A stretch of DNA of 64,000 bases from Melampsora larici-populina 98AG31 (taxonomy: Eukaryota > Basidiomycota > Pucciniomycetes > Pucciniales > Melampsoraceae), in assembly GCF_000204055.1 (NCBI RefSeq), contig NW_006768769.1, positions 1,105,794-1,169,793 of the forward strand. The letters are read 5' to 3'. The translations under genes were made by a program, and so were the position numbers. Below, piece by piece: positions 12,451 to 23,668 of the stretch (the stretch's first letter is position 1; the number at the start of each line of letters is the position of its first letter). Under the pieces are notes generated by a model. It worked only from the letters and a program-made list of their open reading frames with translations, did not search any database and was not told the origin of the DNA.

Positions 12451-13663
12451 CCAAGCCTGGCTCGCAGCGCTTTGCAGCGCAGAAAACACTAAAACGAGCT
12501 GCGTAACTTCTTTTTTGGGGGGGCAAGATGAGTAGATTTAATGTAAGTGGTGCATGACTTCTACCAAACGTTGGTAGTTGAAAGCGTAGTGTGCTTTCGC
12601 ACCGTTTTGCAGCGCAGCAGGCGGAAAAAACATTTTTTTAAAATTTCTTGATATGTAAGTTGAAAGAAATGCAGAAAGAACGATAGCAGCTGTAAAGACC
12701 GTAATGAAATATAAAACAAAAGCTATGGTTGAATGAGTGTTAAGAAAATAAGAGTGAAAAATCAATTGTAAACAAGTAGAAAAAACATGAAATCAATAAG
12801 CAACCGACTGCTCCCAACCTCTGTCAATGATCGGCTTCTTGTTACATTGGCTTACCTATTACTCTTATCACCCTCTTACAGGACCTTACTTCCACCAGTT
12901 CTACAAACCATGACTATGTTGAATAGATCACCGGTGAGATCGACTTATCAAAGGACTTTGGTCAAAATTTGCTACCTCGGTGATTTTGATGGATGAAACT
13001 GAGAATGAATTGAAAGGGGTTTGTCAATGGATTTCAAGAGCATCTAATTTCTCAAGTTCAGCTCTTGCAAGATCATTTCAAGAACTTGAGATGGTAATGG
13101 TTAAAATTCTTTTATTAGAATCTAATCAAAGATTGTATCGAATAATGTATGAGAGTTTACAAGGCTCAAAAAGTGGTCTGTGAAGTTGCTCAATCAATTG
13201 ACTCAAATCTGACTTGATTGTGCAAGACTCTACCTATTGATAAGGCTCCAGCGAACGGATTGGTGGTTCGGAAAGCTGTTGTTTGTTTGGTGAGGCTATA
13301 CGGAAAGTTGCTGATCAATATTCCATATGTGAAATTGAATTTCTAAAAGGCAACCGACTGATTCCAATTGATTAGAATTGATTCTGATTGATTACATTTC
13401 TTGGTGGTGTGGTGATGTTGATGTATTTAATATGATGTGGAAGGATGTGGAGAAGGCTGGAGGAGGGTTGGGAAGAAGCTGGAAGAAGATAGCAGAAAAG
13501 GCTGTCCGGTAGCTGGGAGCGTAGTGGACCAAACTTTGACCCCAAATCTGAAGCGCAATACACTGCACACAACTTTTTTGGTACCCGGGTAGTTAAGCGT
13601 CAGCGCCGCGCGCAGCGCTGCGTCACGCTCCACGCTTCTTTTTGCGTTGCGAGCCAGGCTTGG
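12451..13663. mobile_element. 1.2-kb TIR element inserted in the copia gag relic
   Basis: The termini are inverted copies of CCAAGCCTGGCTCGC and are flanked by TAGCA on both sides (12446-12450 and 13664-13668), a 5-base direct repeat. Removing the unit rejoins the two halves of the copia gag region. The subterminal sequence is rich in GCGCTGC-type palindromes (12466-12480 and 13600-13625). Internal short open frames (for example 12787-12996 and 12980-13183) do not resemble a known transposase. Superfamily is undetermined. Confidence 0.7.
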
Positions 13664-13678
13664 TAGCACTAGAATTTT

Positions 13679-14139
13679 TCAATCCCATAGAATAGAAGCA
13701 TTTTTATGTGGATCAGACAACTCTTGCCACATAGCCACATCACCAACCATTTGAGGTCTTATCACGGCATAGTTGTTTGGATGAGCATAACATAGAAGAA
13801 CTGGACAAATTGTGTTGTTCTGTTGCAGCCAATTAAAGTTCAGTTGATCTGTGTCACATAGCTCTGTATTTAAAATGTGAGCCATCCTAGCAGTGCACCA
13901 ATAATGGAACCCAACATTGCTAGTTCTTAGTTACCATAGTTTGAATTTTCACCTGTGGTCTTGAGAAGAATTAAACCTACAACAGACAATGTAGGAAGAG
14001 CTAATGGTCCCCATTTTGATCCAACTGAGAATGGGTCATTGAAGTTGGTTGGCGGGGTAGATGGATCCTTTGAGCTGATCAATGGTGAAGGTTGGACTTC
14101 CTTTCCTTTTACAGATGGTTCAGCAGAGGTAGATGCCAT
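13679..14139 (-). pseudogene. Copia gag N-terminal remnants
   Basis: The upper block (13927-14139) opens with a Ser/Pro-rich stretch and FNDPFSVGSKWGPLALP. The lower block (13679-13885) has WLQQNNTICPVLL and VGDVAMWQELSDPHKNAS, as in gag polyproteins of fungal copia elements, where a tryptophan-rich UBN2 domain follows the leader. The blocks are in different frames, so at least one indel separates them. Confidence 0.55.
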
Positions 14140-14176
14140 ATCAAAACAAAAAGAAATTGAGATGAAATCAAGATTA

Positions 14177-14189
14177 GGTGCTCATAACC
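14177..14189 (-). other. Candidate half-tRNA primer-binding site (initiator Met anticodon stem)
   Basis: The minus strand reads GGTTATGAGCACC just ahead of the gag start. This is near-complementary to the anticodon arm of eukaryotic initiator tRNA-Met (GGGCTCATAACCC). Some copia-group elements are known to prime from an internal half-tRNA, and the position agrees. Confidence 0.5.
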
Positions 14190-14200
14190 TATTGGACTGA

Positions 14201-15827
14201 ATCCAAACACAGAACCACCTTAGCATAAGTAAGATCAAAAACAATGAAACAAATCTTATAGTAAGATTGTAAGAAGATGCAGTCAGATGAGGAAAGAAGA
14301 ACACATCAGACTGTTGTGAGATCAGGTTATAAAGAGGAAACAAAAATTGAATCAATGTATGACATCACAGGATCAGTGACATAACATTCCATATTGGAAT
14401 ACATGATGTAATATCAACAAATGGAAATACAAAAAGGGAACAAGAAAACAATGTACAACAATGATGGAGTTATGTAGTCACATTAATGAGAAAGACTTTG
14501 AAAGCAATCACTAATCCAACAGTTGATCATGTCCCACAGTTGATTTGGAAAATTGTTCTTCCTGTTCAATCCAAGCATCATGTAAAACAAGATGCATTCC
14601 AAAAGAGCCGAGTTCTTGACACAGGAAATTGAGTCCTTGAAATTGCTTACCAGCAATATCAATACTCCAAGAGGATTAAGGGACATGTTAAGTGGCAAAA
14701 AAACATTCCAATTGAACCACAAATTTTTCTTCATAGATTTTCATTAATTTATCTACTCACTGTAGTTCATGAAATTGGCTTGAACTTGGAATACCTGCAG
14801 GAAGACTTCCACAATTCCAAACAGTGATGGATAAGTACAAGCAGATCCTTACAAATCATGTTGTTAGATGTAGTTGTCCATTGTGAAAAGTTTGGAAAGA
14901 AGATGTTTGGGTGAAGATCTGATACTATATTTAAAAAACAGCAAAATTTGTCACAGTTACAAAAAAACACATTCAATAGGAATAGAGGTTAAAGCCTAAG
15001 GTTACTATGCAAATTTATATGTTCAAGGTTAACCAAATGATGCCTATTGGGTTCATCAGGCAGTCTTCAGATTACATGAGTATGTTTCACATTGGTTGAT
15101 TGATAGATCATTCATGGATTACCAAATAGACATAAACCACAGGATGAGATTCATCTCAAGTGTCTACAAGATGAAACTCTGAATGATTGAATTATGATTT
15201 TGTTTGCAATTATCGGTATGATTCCTCTCAAGCATTTTCATACTACTTCCTCAAAAGTAAGAAGTATAATTCATAATTAGGCAGTTTAACTTTCAGCTAC
15301 TGCTCACATTCAAACTTCATATTCATATCCAATCTAGATACCTGGCTGAAGCAGGAAATGATCACCCTTGTTGAGCTTTCCAGGAGCCTCCTTCAGATTC
15401 CTGAAACAATTGTGGAATCAATTGAATCAAGACAATCTTACCTTAAAAATTCATTACATATCTCCAGAAAAGATTCACACATTCTTAAACTGTTTCAAAA
15501 AAAACCCTTGAAAAGATTAACCAAATAAGAATACAAAGATCTTACTCCCCAAAACACATATATATCCAATCCTCATGAAGAAAAAAAGGGAAAAAAAATC
15601 CACAAAAGTTTATTGATCACTTTATTCAAGAAAAGTTTTTAACCAAAGCTGAGAAAAAAAAAGAATGCAAAAGATAAGTTCTACTCTCCTAACAACAATT
15701 CCTAAAAAGATTGATAGAAAAACAGACAAATCAAAAGATACACCCAGAAATGATCATCAAACAATCATAATTCAATCAGCAAAGGTAATAAGTAAAAGAA
15801 AAAAAAAGTCAAAAGAAGTCAAAATGA
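14201..15827. other. Non-coding region, probably decayed LTR then 3' flank of the HMMR-like gene
   Basis: No gene was recognised. The left end should contain the copia 5' LTR by position, but no paired LTR was found. The right end, with A-rich runs, is the 3' side of the coiled-coil gene. Confidence 0.5.
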
Positions 15828-18332
15828 TCATCTTAATTCATCTAGAGTCATTCTACCTTGCATCTTAATAGCTCCTAAACTCATCTCAGCCGCCGGTTCT
15901 TCTACAATCGCAGTCCCTGTAGTTCTTACCCTACTAGAATTAGGTTTATTACTATTACTATGACTCTGATCAATCACTTTCTTCTTCATTCCAACTCTAG
16001 AAGCAATCTTGATTGGTAAAGAACTAATAGCACTTCTAGAACTAGGTACTTGAACTTTAGGAACCGGTGGTGGAGAATGATGACTACTATGAATCGTGAC
16101 TTCACTTAAAGCTGGTCTACTGACTCTTGAAAGTCCTACTAATTGTTGACTCGGTGATTTAGGTGGCATTAATCCCAAGGATGGTTTCTTTTTTGAAGTT
16201 GTTGGGATCGGACTGATGGATTGATACGATGATAATTCTTCTTTCAAACTTTCGATTTCGGCTCTTGCTGCCCAAAGATCATTTTGAAGATGTGCTAAAT
16301 TCTAAAAAACCCAAAAAAGAGAAGAATCATGTCAAATTGTGATTTGAAAGTTTGATGATAAGAGAAGCTCAAGTTGGCAGGTTGATCATTCAACTTACGG
16401 CTCTTTCTTCTTTTCCTTCTCTTCGAATTCGATCCAAGACTTTAAGTCTTTGAGATGGGTTTTGATGACTAACAAGTTCAGCATTTAATGAAGCCAGTTT
16501 ATCTGCTTCTTCAGCATTCAAAGAGGATTGACGTGAAAGAAAATCATTAATCTTGATCAATTGACATTTTTCTTTTTCTACTGCTTCTAATCTCAGTTGA
16601 ACATCTTCCAACCTAGAGTACGATTTTTTCTTGGGCTTAGTTTGGTTTCATTTGAAATATGATGAAATTAGAAGTAGATCACTCAACTGTTGTAATTCAC
16701 CTCTCGCAGCCGCCTCTGCTTGTCTTGAAACCATTAATTCCGAACAAGCTTTCCTCTTGGCTTCTTTTTCCTTCAAAGCCTCTTTCCCAGCTTCTTCAGC
16801 TCTACTTTGTAAGTGATTCCGTTCAGTACCCCATTCTTCAACCAGATTTGCATGCATGTCACGTAAATCATCCATTTCTTTGTTCAATTGGACTATTTGC
16901 AAATTTGTTCCTGTCAACTCATCATTCAATTCTGCCAACTTACAATCCTTTGTCTTGATTTCTTCGTTTGCCTTACTCAATTCACTGTTTGTGTTCTGAT
17001 ACGTTTTTGATAATTCTTCATAAGCTTTCAAGACTTCTGAAAGTGTAGATTCGAGAGCAGTAGCAGTTAATCGACTATCCGTTAATTGAGTTTCATTCAT
17101 CACGATTGTTTCTTGAGCGCATTGAAGTTCCGTCTTTGATTCGAGCTCGATCTTTTCCCAAAGCTTAAGTTGAGTTTCATGTAACTGATTCAGTTGATGA
17201 AGTTCATCTCTTAATCGATCAATTTCCATCCCAAGTGACCTACTCTCCTCTTCTGCTTCTTCTCTTGCTGATTCTTCTACTTCGAGAAGTTTTTCAACTA
17301 CTTCTACTAACTCTTCTTCTCTCCATTCAAGTTCATTTACTAATCCTGCCAACTCATCAACCTGTGCAACCCGATCTCCTAATCGTTTTCTAACCCTAAT
17401 CAAATCTGTTGTGTTGAATTTCCTTTCAGTTTTCAATGTATCTTCAATCTCTCGAAATTGTTGAAGTAAAGTAGGAAGATAATGAATATAATGTTGATTC
17501 AATCTATCAAAACTTTCCTTTACCTTTCCTAATCCTTCACCACTAGACCTCTTAGCATTTTCTAAATCGATTTGAAACTCATTTCGTTCCTTCAAAGATT
17601 TATCTTCTAAACTTCTTAATTCAAACTTCAACTTTCCAATCTCACTTTCTCTTCTCTCTTTACTTTTCCTATATTCATTTTCTAAATCGATTAATTTCTT
17701 TTGAATTCCTGTAAGTCCTGAGATCTGTTTCCTTAATCTTTCTAATTCGTTTTCCATCTCTTTTTGTTCTAGATCTGATCGGTTTAATGCTTTTCTAGTT
17801 TCCTTTACAGTCGTTTCTGATATCTTTAATGATTGGTTTAAACTTTCGATTTGTGATTCGTATTGAAATAATTTAGATTCTAATCTTAATAATTCATTGG
17901 CATGTTTTGATGGAGTTGCCATGGTTGAAATTGCTCTTGTTCTAGGTCTTGGAACTTCTAGTTCTTCAGTGTTATATAGCCCAAATGTATCTTTGTTCCA
18001 AAATCGCGTGTTGTATGATTTAATCAAGTTAAATTAGTCTCCAAAAGAAAGAGTGAATGTCAAATCACGTACCAGGACCTCCATCGTGTGGTTTAGATCT
18101 AGGAGCTTTAAAGATTTCTAATGGACCTTTTCTCCAAGGATCATCATTGGGATCATGTAATTTAGGATTATATAAACCTGGACCAGGTACATCTGAAGCT
18201 GTTATTTGTATGTAAAGTGTTTATATGTTTTGAATGAGTGCTTTGTTTTTGAATGATTTTGATGAGTGTTTAGAGATTTGAAACTTTACGTTTTTCAATT
18301 GGGAAACGTTGTGCTTTGGGAAAGTGTGACAT
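15828..18332 (-). CDS. Coiled-coil protein with HMMR/RHAMM-like N-terminus (5 exons)
   Basis: Exons on the minus strand are 18290-18332, 18073-18198, 16688-17990, 16399-16612 and 15828-16301; phases join to 719 residues. The start MSHFPKAQRF and the following DVPGPGLYNP, GGPDTFGLYN pair resemble the HMMR N-terminal domain (SFPKAP.KRF...PSPGxYD) and SHIPPO-type PGPGxY motifs. Residues from about 70 to 620 are a long heptad-rich coiled coil. The C-terminus is Ser/Pro/Arg-rich and basic. HMMR-family proteins bind microtubules and act at spindle poles; that role here is inference. The exon 3 donor is a weak GTTGAG site, chosen because it restores phase (GELQQLEDVQLR). It is divergent from the TPP1-like gene, with under 300 bases between starts. 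Confidence 0.6.
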
Positions 18333-18609
18333 TGGTTGTTTCGTGGTTTAGTTTGAGTGTAGTTGAGGAGGTGAATGGTCTTGGTAGGTCTTGATGAAGT
18401 TGAATTGGATAGTGCCGGCTGAGCTTCCTTTGATGTTTAATTTGAAAAACCATGAGCGGGTTCGGTACAATCCAATGGAATGGTTACCCGATCTCAGGTT
18501 CACTTCGAGTGGTTGTTCCATCAAGTTCAAGTTCAGTTCAATTCAAGATGGAACAACGAAAATAAAGAATCGATCGATCAATGGAACAACGAAAATAAAG
18601 CATCGATCA
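18333..18609. promoter_or_regulatory. Short divergent promoter between HMMR-like and TPP1-like genes
   Basis: 277 bases separate the two outward-facing start codons. The right part holds a tandem duplication of a unit of about 27-30 bases containing ATCAATGGAACAACGAAAAT (about 18545-18625), the last copy of which supplies the proposed downstream ATG. The frame is open upstream to 18391, so an earlier start cannot be excluded. Confidence 0.5.
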
Positions 18610-21428
18610 ATGGAACAAGTTCAACCATGGATCTGGTCAGCATGTCAAACTTATCTACAACAAACCGAACCATCTACCTCAATCTTAAATCCATCAAATC
18701 CCATCAGAACAGGAAACCTACAATTCATTCGATTCTTATCTAAACATTCATTTGGTGAAACTACTATCAATCATGATCATCAAACTTCTTCAATTTGGGC
18801 AGAAGGAATAGATGGAAATTTAAAAATTTATATTGAAATTAGTGATGAGATCTTGAAGAGATTTGAAGAAGATCAAGCTGCAGATAAGAGAAGGATTAGT
18901 AGTTTAAACTTTCCTGTGTTTTCATTAGGTGGATGTCGTTGGATTTGGGCTATTCCTCCTAATTTGAATTCAAACTTAAAGAAAGATCATCATGATATCA
19001 AACCAAAACTTAAACAATTATGTTTAAGGATTGTAAATGAATTACCCAAGAAGAAATTTAAATTTAAAGCAGAATTACCATTTAGGATACCAATTCTTAA
19101 TCAAGAAAATCTAATGGGTTCATTGAATCATCAATTAAAATCAGATCCAAAAGGTTTGATGTTTTTGGCGGCTGCTCAATTAGAGTTACAAATGAGACTT
19201 CGAATCCAATCTGATGATTCAAGTATCGGTACGTGCTTTACATTGATACTACGTAATCAGAACAGAAAAGAAAAAAGAAAAAAAAACTAAGAGAAAATGT
19301 ATTATTTCGAAAATTCATAGCTGAAAAACAAGCATCTGAATTTGCTCGTGGAATTGTAAGAATACCGATTATAAGAAGATCAACCAGAATTAAAAGAAAG
19401 AATAAACCAAATAATGGAAACCAACAAGATGTTACTAGTGCAATTCAAACAACCGAATCATTTCAAGAAGGGTTTGTTTACATTGAGGATCGAAGTTTTT
19501 CAAGAAACGGAGAAGGGGAAGGAAACGAAAGAAGGATTTATGATTTAAGACCGTTTGCTGAGATTGATGATCCGAAAGATAAGGTGGAAATCATTTCATC
19601 AATTCATGATACAGCGGTAGACAAACTACCGTCACTTGCAAGTTCTAGTAATGTTCAACCGACGAGAAGGATTAGCAGATTTATGTCAGATGAAGGTAAT
19701 CTTAATATACCCAACCAGAATGCGATGACGATATACCCATCAACTCGTCACTCTCCCTCAGACAAATTACCGTCACTTAGAGCTTCTAGTAGTGGTCAGT
19801 TGATAGAAGAACCGAGGAGAAGAATGAGCAGGTTTACGTCGTATGAAGGTAATCTTACTATACCCACCAAGGATACGATGACGATATACCCATCAACTCG
19901 TGACTCGCCCTCAGAAAAATCACCGTCACTTGGAACTCTCAGTAGTGTTCAGCTGATAGAAGAACCGAAGAGAAAGATGAACAGGTTTGCGTCAGATGAA
20001 GGCAATCTTACTATACCCAACAAGAATACGATGACGCTCAACCCATCAACTCGTGACTCGCCCTCGGACAAATTACCGTCACTTAGAGCTTCTCGCAGCT
20101 TTCAGTTGATAGAGAAACCGACGAGGGATCTGAGCAGGGTTCCGCCAGGTAGAGCCAGTACTACTATGCCCAGCATGAATTCGATGAAGAATAATCAAAT
20201 AACTCGTGCTCGGAACTCGCCTTCAGACAACTTACAATCACTTAAAACTTCATATAGCTTTCAGTCAGTAGAGAAACAGACTAAGGATCTGCGCAGGTTC
20301 CCATCAGGTAGAGCAAATACTACTATGCCCACCTTGAACCCGATGAAGAGCAATCAATCAATACGTGACTCACCTTCGGACAACTTGGCATCACCGAGAT
20401 TTTCCCGTAGCGTTCCGTTGATAGAGAAGCCGTCCAATGAGCGCAGCCGGGCCACATCAGATCAAAGCAATGTTATTATACCCACCAAGAATACGAAAAC
20501 GACTGACCAATCAACTCGTGACTCACCCTCAGAGAAATTGTCATCACTTGGAGCTTCCAGTAGCGTTCATTTGAAAGAGAAACCAGCAAAGGATCTGAGC
20601 AGGGTTCCGCCAGGTCGAGCCAGGACTACTATGCCCAGCATGAATTCGATGAAGGTTGATCAAATGACTCGTGCTCGGAACTCGCCTTCAAACAACTTAC
20701 AATCACTTAAAACTTCATATAGCTTTCAGTCAGTAGAGAAACAGACTAAGGAGCTGTGTAGATTCCCGTCAGGTAGAGCCAATACTACTATGCCCACCTT
20801 GAACCCGATGAAGAGCAATCAACCAATACGTGACTCACCTTCAGACCACTTAACATCACTGAGACTTTCCTGTGGCGTTCAGTTGATAGAGAAACCGACG
20901 AGTGAGCGCAGCCGGGTCACATCAGATGAAGGCAGCATTATTATACCCACCAAGAAGACGATAGCCATAGATTCTGAATCTACACGAGTCAATCCTACGT
21001 CTAATCATGTCGACCAACTGTTTAAAGCTCCCAACAGCATCCAGCGGGTGGAAAATTCAAGGAGTAGCATTGATCAAACTTACGCAGAGAAGACGAATTT
21101 TACAAGAGAAACTTTGATTGCATCAAAACATCCAAAACATCCAACTCCAATAGATTTAGCTTATGCTTCGAAATCAGTGGCCCCTACTCGACAACTTCGA
21201 TCATCTATCAATCCTGAACCCAGAAGTTCAAGTCGATTGAAATCTATACGACAAAGACTCGAATCGATTCCGATCTCAGCAGGAGTTGAACCCACCAAAA
21301 CAGTCACAGCATTTCAGAATGGAACAAGTAAACGAAAAGCAGAAGAAGTGACTAAATATCAAAAAGAATTTGTTGCAGCTAGAAGAAAAGCATTGATGAG
21401 AAATCGAATGAATTCTTCGAGATGTTAA
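18610..21428 (+). CDS. Possible TPP1/Est3-type OB-fold protein with 51-residue repeats (2 exons)
   Basis: Exons 18610-19228 and 19321-21428 join to 908 residues. The N-terminus (residues 1-150: QPWIWSACQTYL, GNLQFIRFLS, IWAEGIDGNLKIYIEIS, GGCRWIWAI) has the order of a telomere TPP1 OB fold: a PWI...L helix, a strand before a DG turn, then a Cys/Trp strand. This is a pattern judgement, not a proven match. Residues about 302-765 are nine degenerate 51-residue repeats built on R(D/N)SPSDxLxSL, (L/V)IEKP and (T/I)xP...M. Units 4-6 are duplicated as 7-9. The C-terminus is basic (RKAEEVTKYQ, ARRKALMRNRM). If truly TPP1, the protein would bridge telomere-bound Pot1 and telomerase. It could also be an unrelated nuclear protein. 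Confidence 0.4.
19600..20985 (+). repeat. Nine tandem ~153-bp coding repeats with a higher-order duplication
   Basis: Period of about 153-159 bases inside the TPP1-like gene. A TCACTT.GAAC/GCTTCT-type core and GATAGAGAAACCGACGAG recur. Units 4, 5 and 6 (about 20060-20510) match units 7, 8 and 9 (about 20515-20985) far better than neighbouring units match each other, so a three-unit block of about 465 bases was copied. Confidence 0.8.
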
Positions 21429-22878
21429 ATTGAGGATTGGGTTATGATTGAAAAAGAATTGGTGAAAGTTTTGTGGTTTGATTAGTTAGGATTTTATTGG
21501 GTATGTATGTGAATTTGGTTTATTGGTCTTGGTTTGGCTGATTATATGGTTTCTTGTAGGATATAATGTCGATTCAGATAAAACTATTCGTGATGAATCT
21601 ATTCTGATTCATATATGACATATCACGATTATCTGTGTGACATCTTGATGTGGTCAATAGGTATAGATCCTATCACTTTGGACATCCAGAAAAAACTATC
21701 ATTGTCGACTTCTTTCCAATAGTATATCCGATCTAATCAACTAATCTATACTCAAGTTTTCTTTATAATCTTCTTTTATCTTGTTATTTTTTTTCTTGAA
21801 TATTTATAGCCACTTGAATGATTTTTCTTTCTGATTACATACTTTTGATTACATCTACTTTGTGGTTTTTCTTGAGTTTGATTATTAGAATAAGTGCGTT
21901 AAACTTGTATCATTGATTTGATTTGGTCTATTGTTTTTGGATTTTCTGGGTTTTTTTGTTTGATTAACAGTGATACAATTATTGGATTATATGTTGGACA
22001 TTGAGAAGAAATGAAACAAGTTCAAAGTTTGGTTTTTGAACTGGATTGATATACAGCAAGGACGGTACATAGTTTTTAACCTTTTCTAATTTAGTAAAAA
22101 ACTTGGTTAATTTTTTTCTCAATGTCCAACATATAATCAAATGATTGTAGTTTAATCAAAGGAAAATTCAATTTGGTTGTGATCAAAAATAATTCACTCT
22201 ATATTTTTTTTCGCTCGCAAAAAGTCTCTCAACTTTTATTGGATAGTTCTAGTCAACCAAATTGCAAATTCCACAAGTTTTTCAAAAAAGGAAAAATCTA
22301 TGATTCATGGGTTATGCAGATATTTAATACAAAAAAATTATTACAAAGAAAGAAAAAAACAGTAAACACGCCATTATGGTGTTGATAGATAAATCCAAAA
22401 TGATTACATACTACATTTCTAAAAAAAATCAACATATGTGATATCATATGGTGGTTTGAGGAATTATTAAACAAACAAACAAACAAAGAAAGAACTGATG
22501 ATGCGAAAGATACAAAGAGACTGATAGTACAATGTTTAAACGTATAATGAAATTGCTTTCAAAGCTTGAATTGAAAAATGGCTTTCAAAGCTCGAATCGA
22601 AATCTTTGACTTTATATAATGTAGTGAAAACAAAGAACGAAGGAGAAAATCGATGTTTCTTGCTTTAAGTTTATGTGAATGTGATTGAGTAAAGAAACAT
22701 ACAAAAAGACGACTCGATCCAAATGATTTTGTTAAATGAAAAAAGTCAGTCATAAACCAACAAATTTCTATGAGAAGGAAAAGAAAAATTGTAATGAATG
22801 TAGGTTCAAAGCTCTACAGAAAATGTATGAAGAAAAAAAAAGAATTGTAAAAAAATTTCTGTGATTTTGTTTTTTGCT
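21429..22878. other. Convergent intergenic region
   Basis: Space between the 3' ends of the TPP1-like gene and the Ser/Thr-rich gene. It is AT-rich, has no gene, and contains one large imperfect palindrome (21959-22160). Confidence 0.55.
21959..22160. repeat. Large imperfect palindrome / foldback element
   Basis: Left arm TTTGATTAA...GATTATATGTTGGACATTGA and right arm its inverse (TCAATGTCCAACATATAATC...TTAATCAAA). Similarity continues inward through GAGAA.AAAT.AA.CAAGTT, giving arms of 60-70 bases around a loop of about 70. It may be a MITE or a transcript-level hairpin acting on the two converging genes. Confidence 0.6.
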
Positions 22879-23668
22879 TTAAAGTTCTGGACAATAATAA
22901 CCTTCAAGTGTTGCTCTTCTTAATAAAAGTTTAGGTTTCGAATTCGATTCTTCTTCTTCTTCTTCTTTTGATTCAAATATAGAATAAGATTGAGATTTTT
23001 CAGATTGTAAGTTTTGAGTTGTACTTATAGGATGTGATTTTGATCTACCTTGACGTGGTCTAGTTGAAACCCTAGTAGAACTAACTGAATGATATTCATA
23101 ATACATATTTGATGGATTGATTTTTTGTGGTTTAGGTGTATAGAATTCGATGCCAAACTTTTGCCAATCTGCGAATGCTATCCTTGGCATGGATGATGGA
23201 AAATTCGTTTCCGATAATGGGGCTATACTTGAGAGCTCGGTCGAGTCTGAAGACCAAGAAGATGTAGTAGCAGATCGAGACCGAGTAGTCCTAGTTCGAG
23301 TGCTGGTGCTGGTGCTGGTGCTGGTACTACTAGTAGTACGAGTGATTTCTTGGTAAGCTTCCCCTGTAGCTTTATCAACTATCGTATCATGCATTTTTGC
23401 AAAGATTGCAAGAGAATTAATATTGGTCGTGGTTGATTGAAGTGCAAAGAATAGAAAAAAACTTACGCGGACACATTGAGTATTTTTCGTTGAATAAAGA
23501 ACCTGTAGGCGATGAGAGGAGAGTAGTTCCAACTAAAAGCTTGGAAGGTCTAATCACAGGTAATTCAGTGGACGTATCATACTCTTCTAAATCTTCAACA
23601 CAGCTAGCTGGGTCTACTACAGATTCATAATCTATTGAACTACATTTGAAGGGTGAGGGAGATGTCAT
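22879..23668 (-). CDS. Unrecognised Ser/Thr-rich protein (2 exons)
   Basis: Exons 23467-23668 and 22879-23363 (minus strand) join as MCPR-EAYQEITR to give 228 residues; the GTAAGT donor and CAG acceptor agree in phase. The middle holds a simple Ser-Thr-Ser-Thr run followed by Arg-Thr-rich sequence. A Trp-containing segment PRIAFADWQKFGIEFYTPKP looks the most ordered. A Glu run and the end RRATLEGYYCPEL follow. It has no signal peptide or membrane segment. I do not recognise the family. The ordered ADWQ...YTP and RRATLEGYY blocks would be the parts to search. It is the nearest host gene on the left of the large transposon. Confidence 0.6.

Larger units (their letters stand above)
11640..14200 (-). 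mobile_element. Ty1/copia LTR retrotransposon relic (gag and start of protease)
   Basis: On the minus strand, reading from about 14200 downwards: a primer-binding-like site, a gag N-terminus (13927-14139), a UBN2-like gag block (13679-13885, then 12044-12376 beyond an insertion), a CCHC zinc knuckle (CSTCHI, stop, GHSGQVC near 12005-12046), and a protease-like motif WILDSGCTQ (11640-12005). Reading frames carry stops, including a TGA inside the zinc knuckle, so it cannot be functional. Integrase and reverse transcriptase are not recognisable. A 1.2-kb TIR element (12451-13663) interrupts gag. LTR borders could not be set. Confidence 0.75.
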
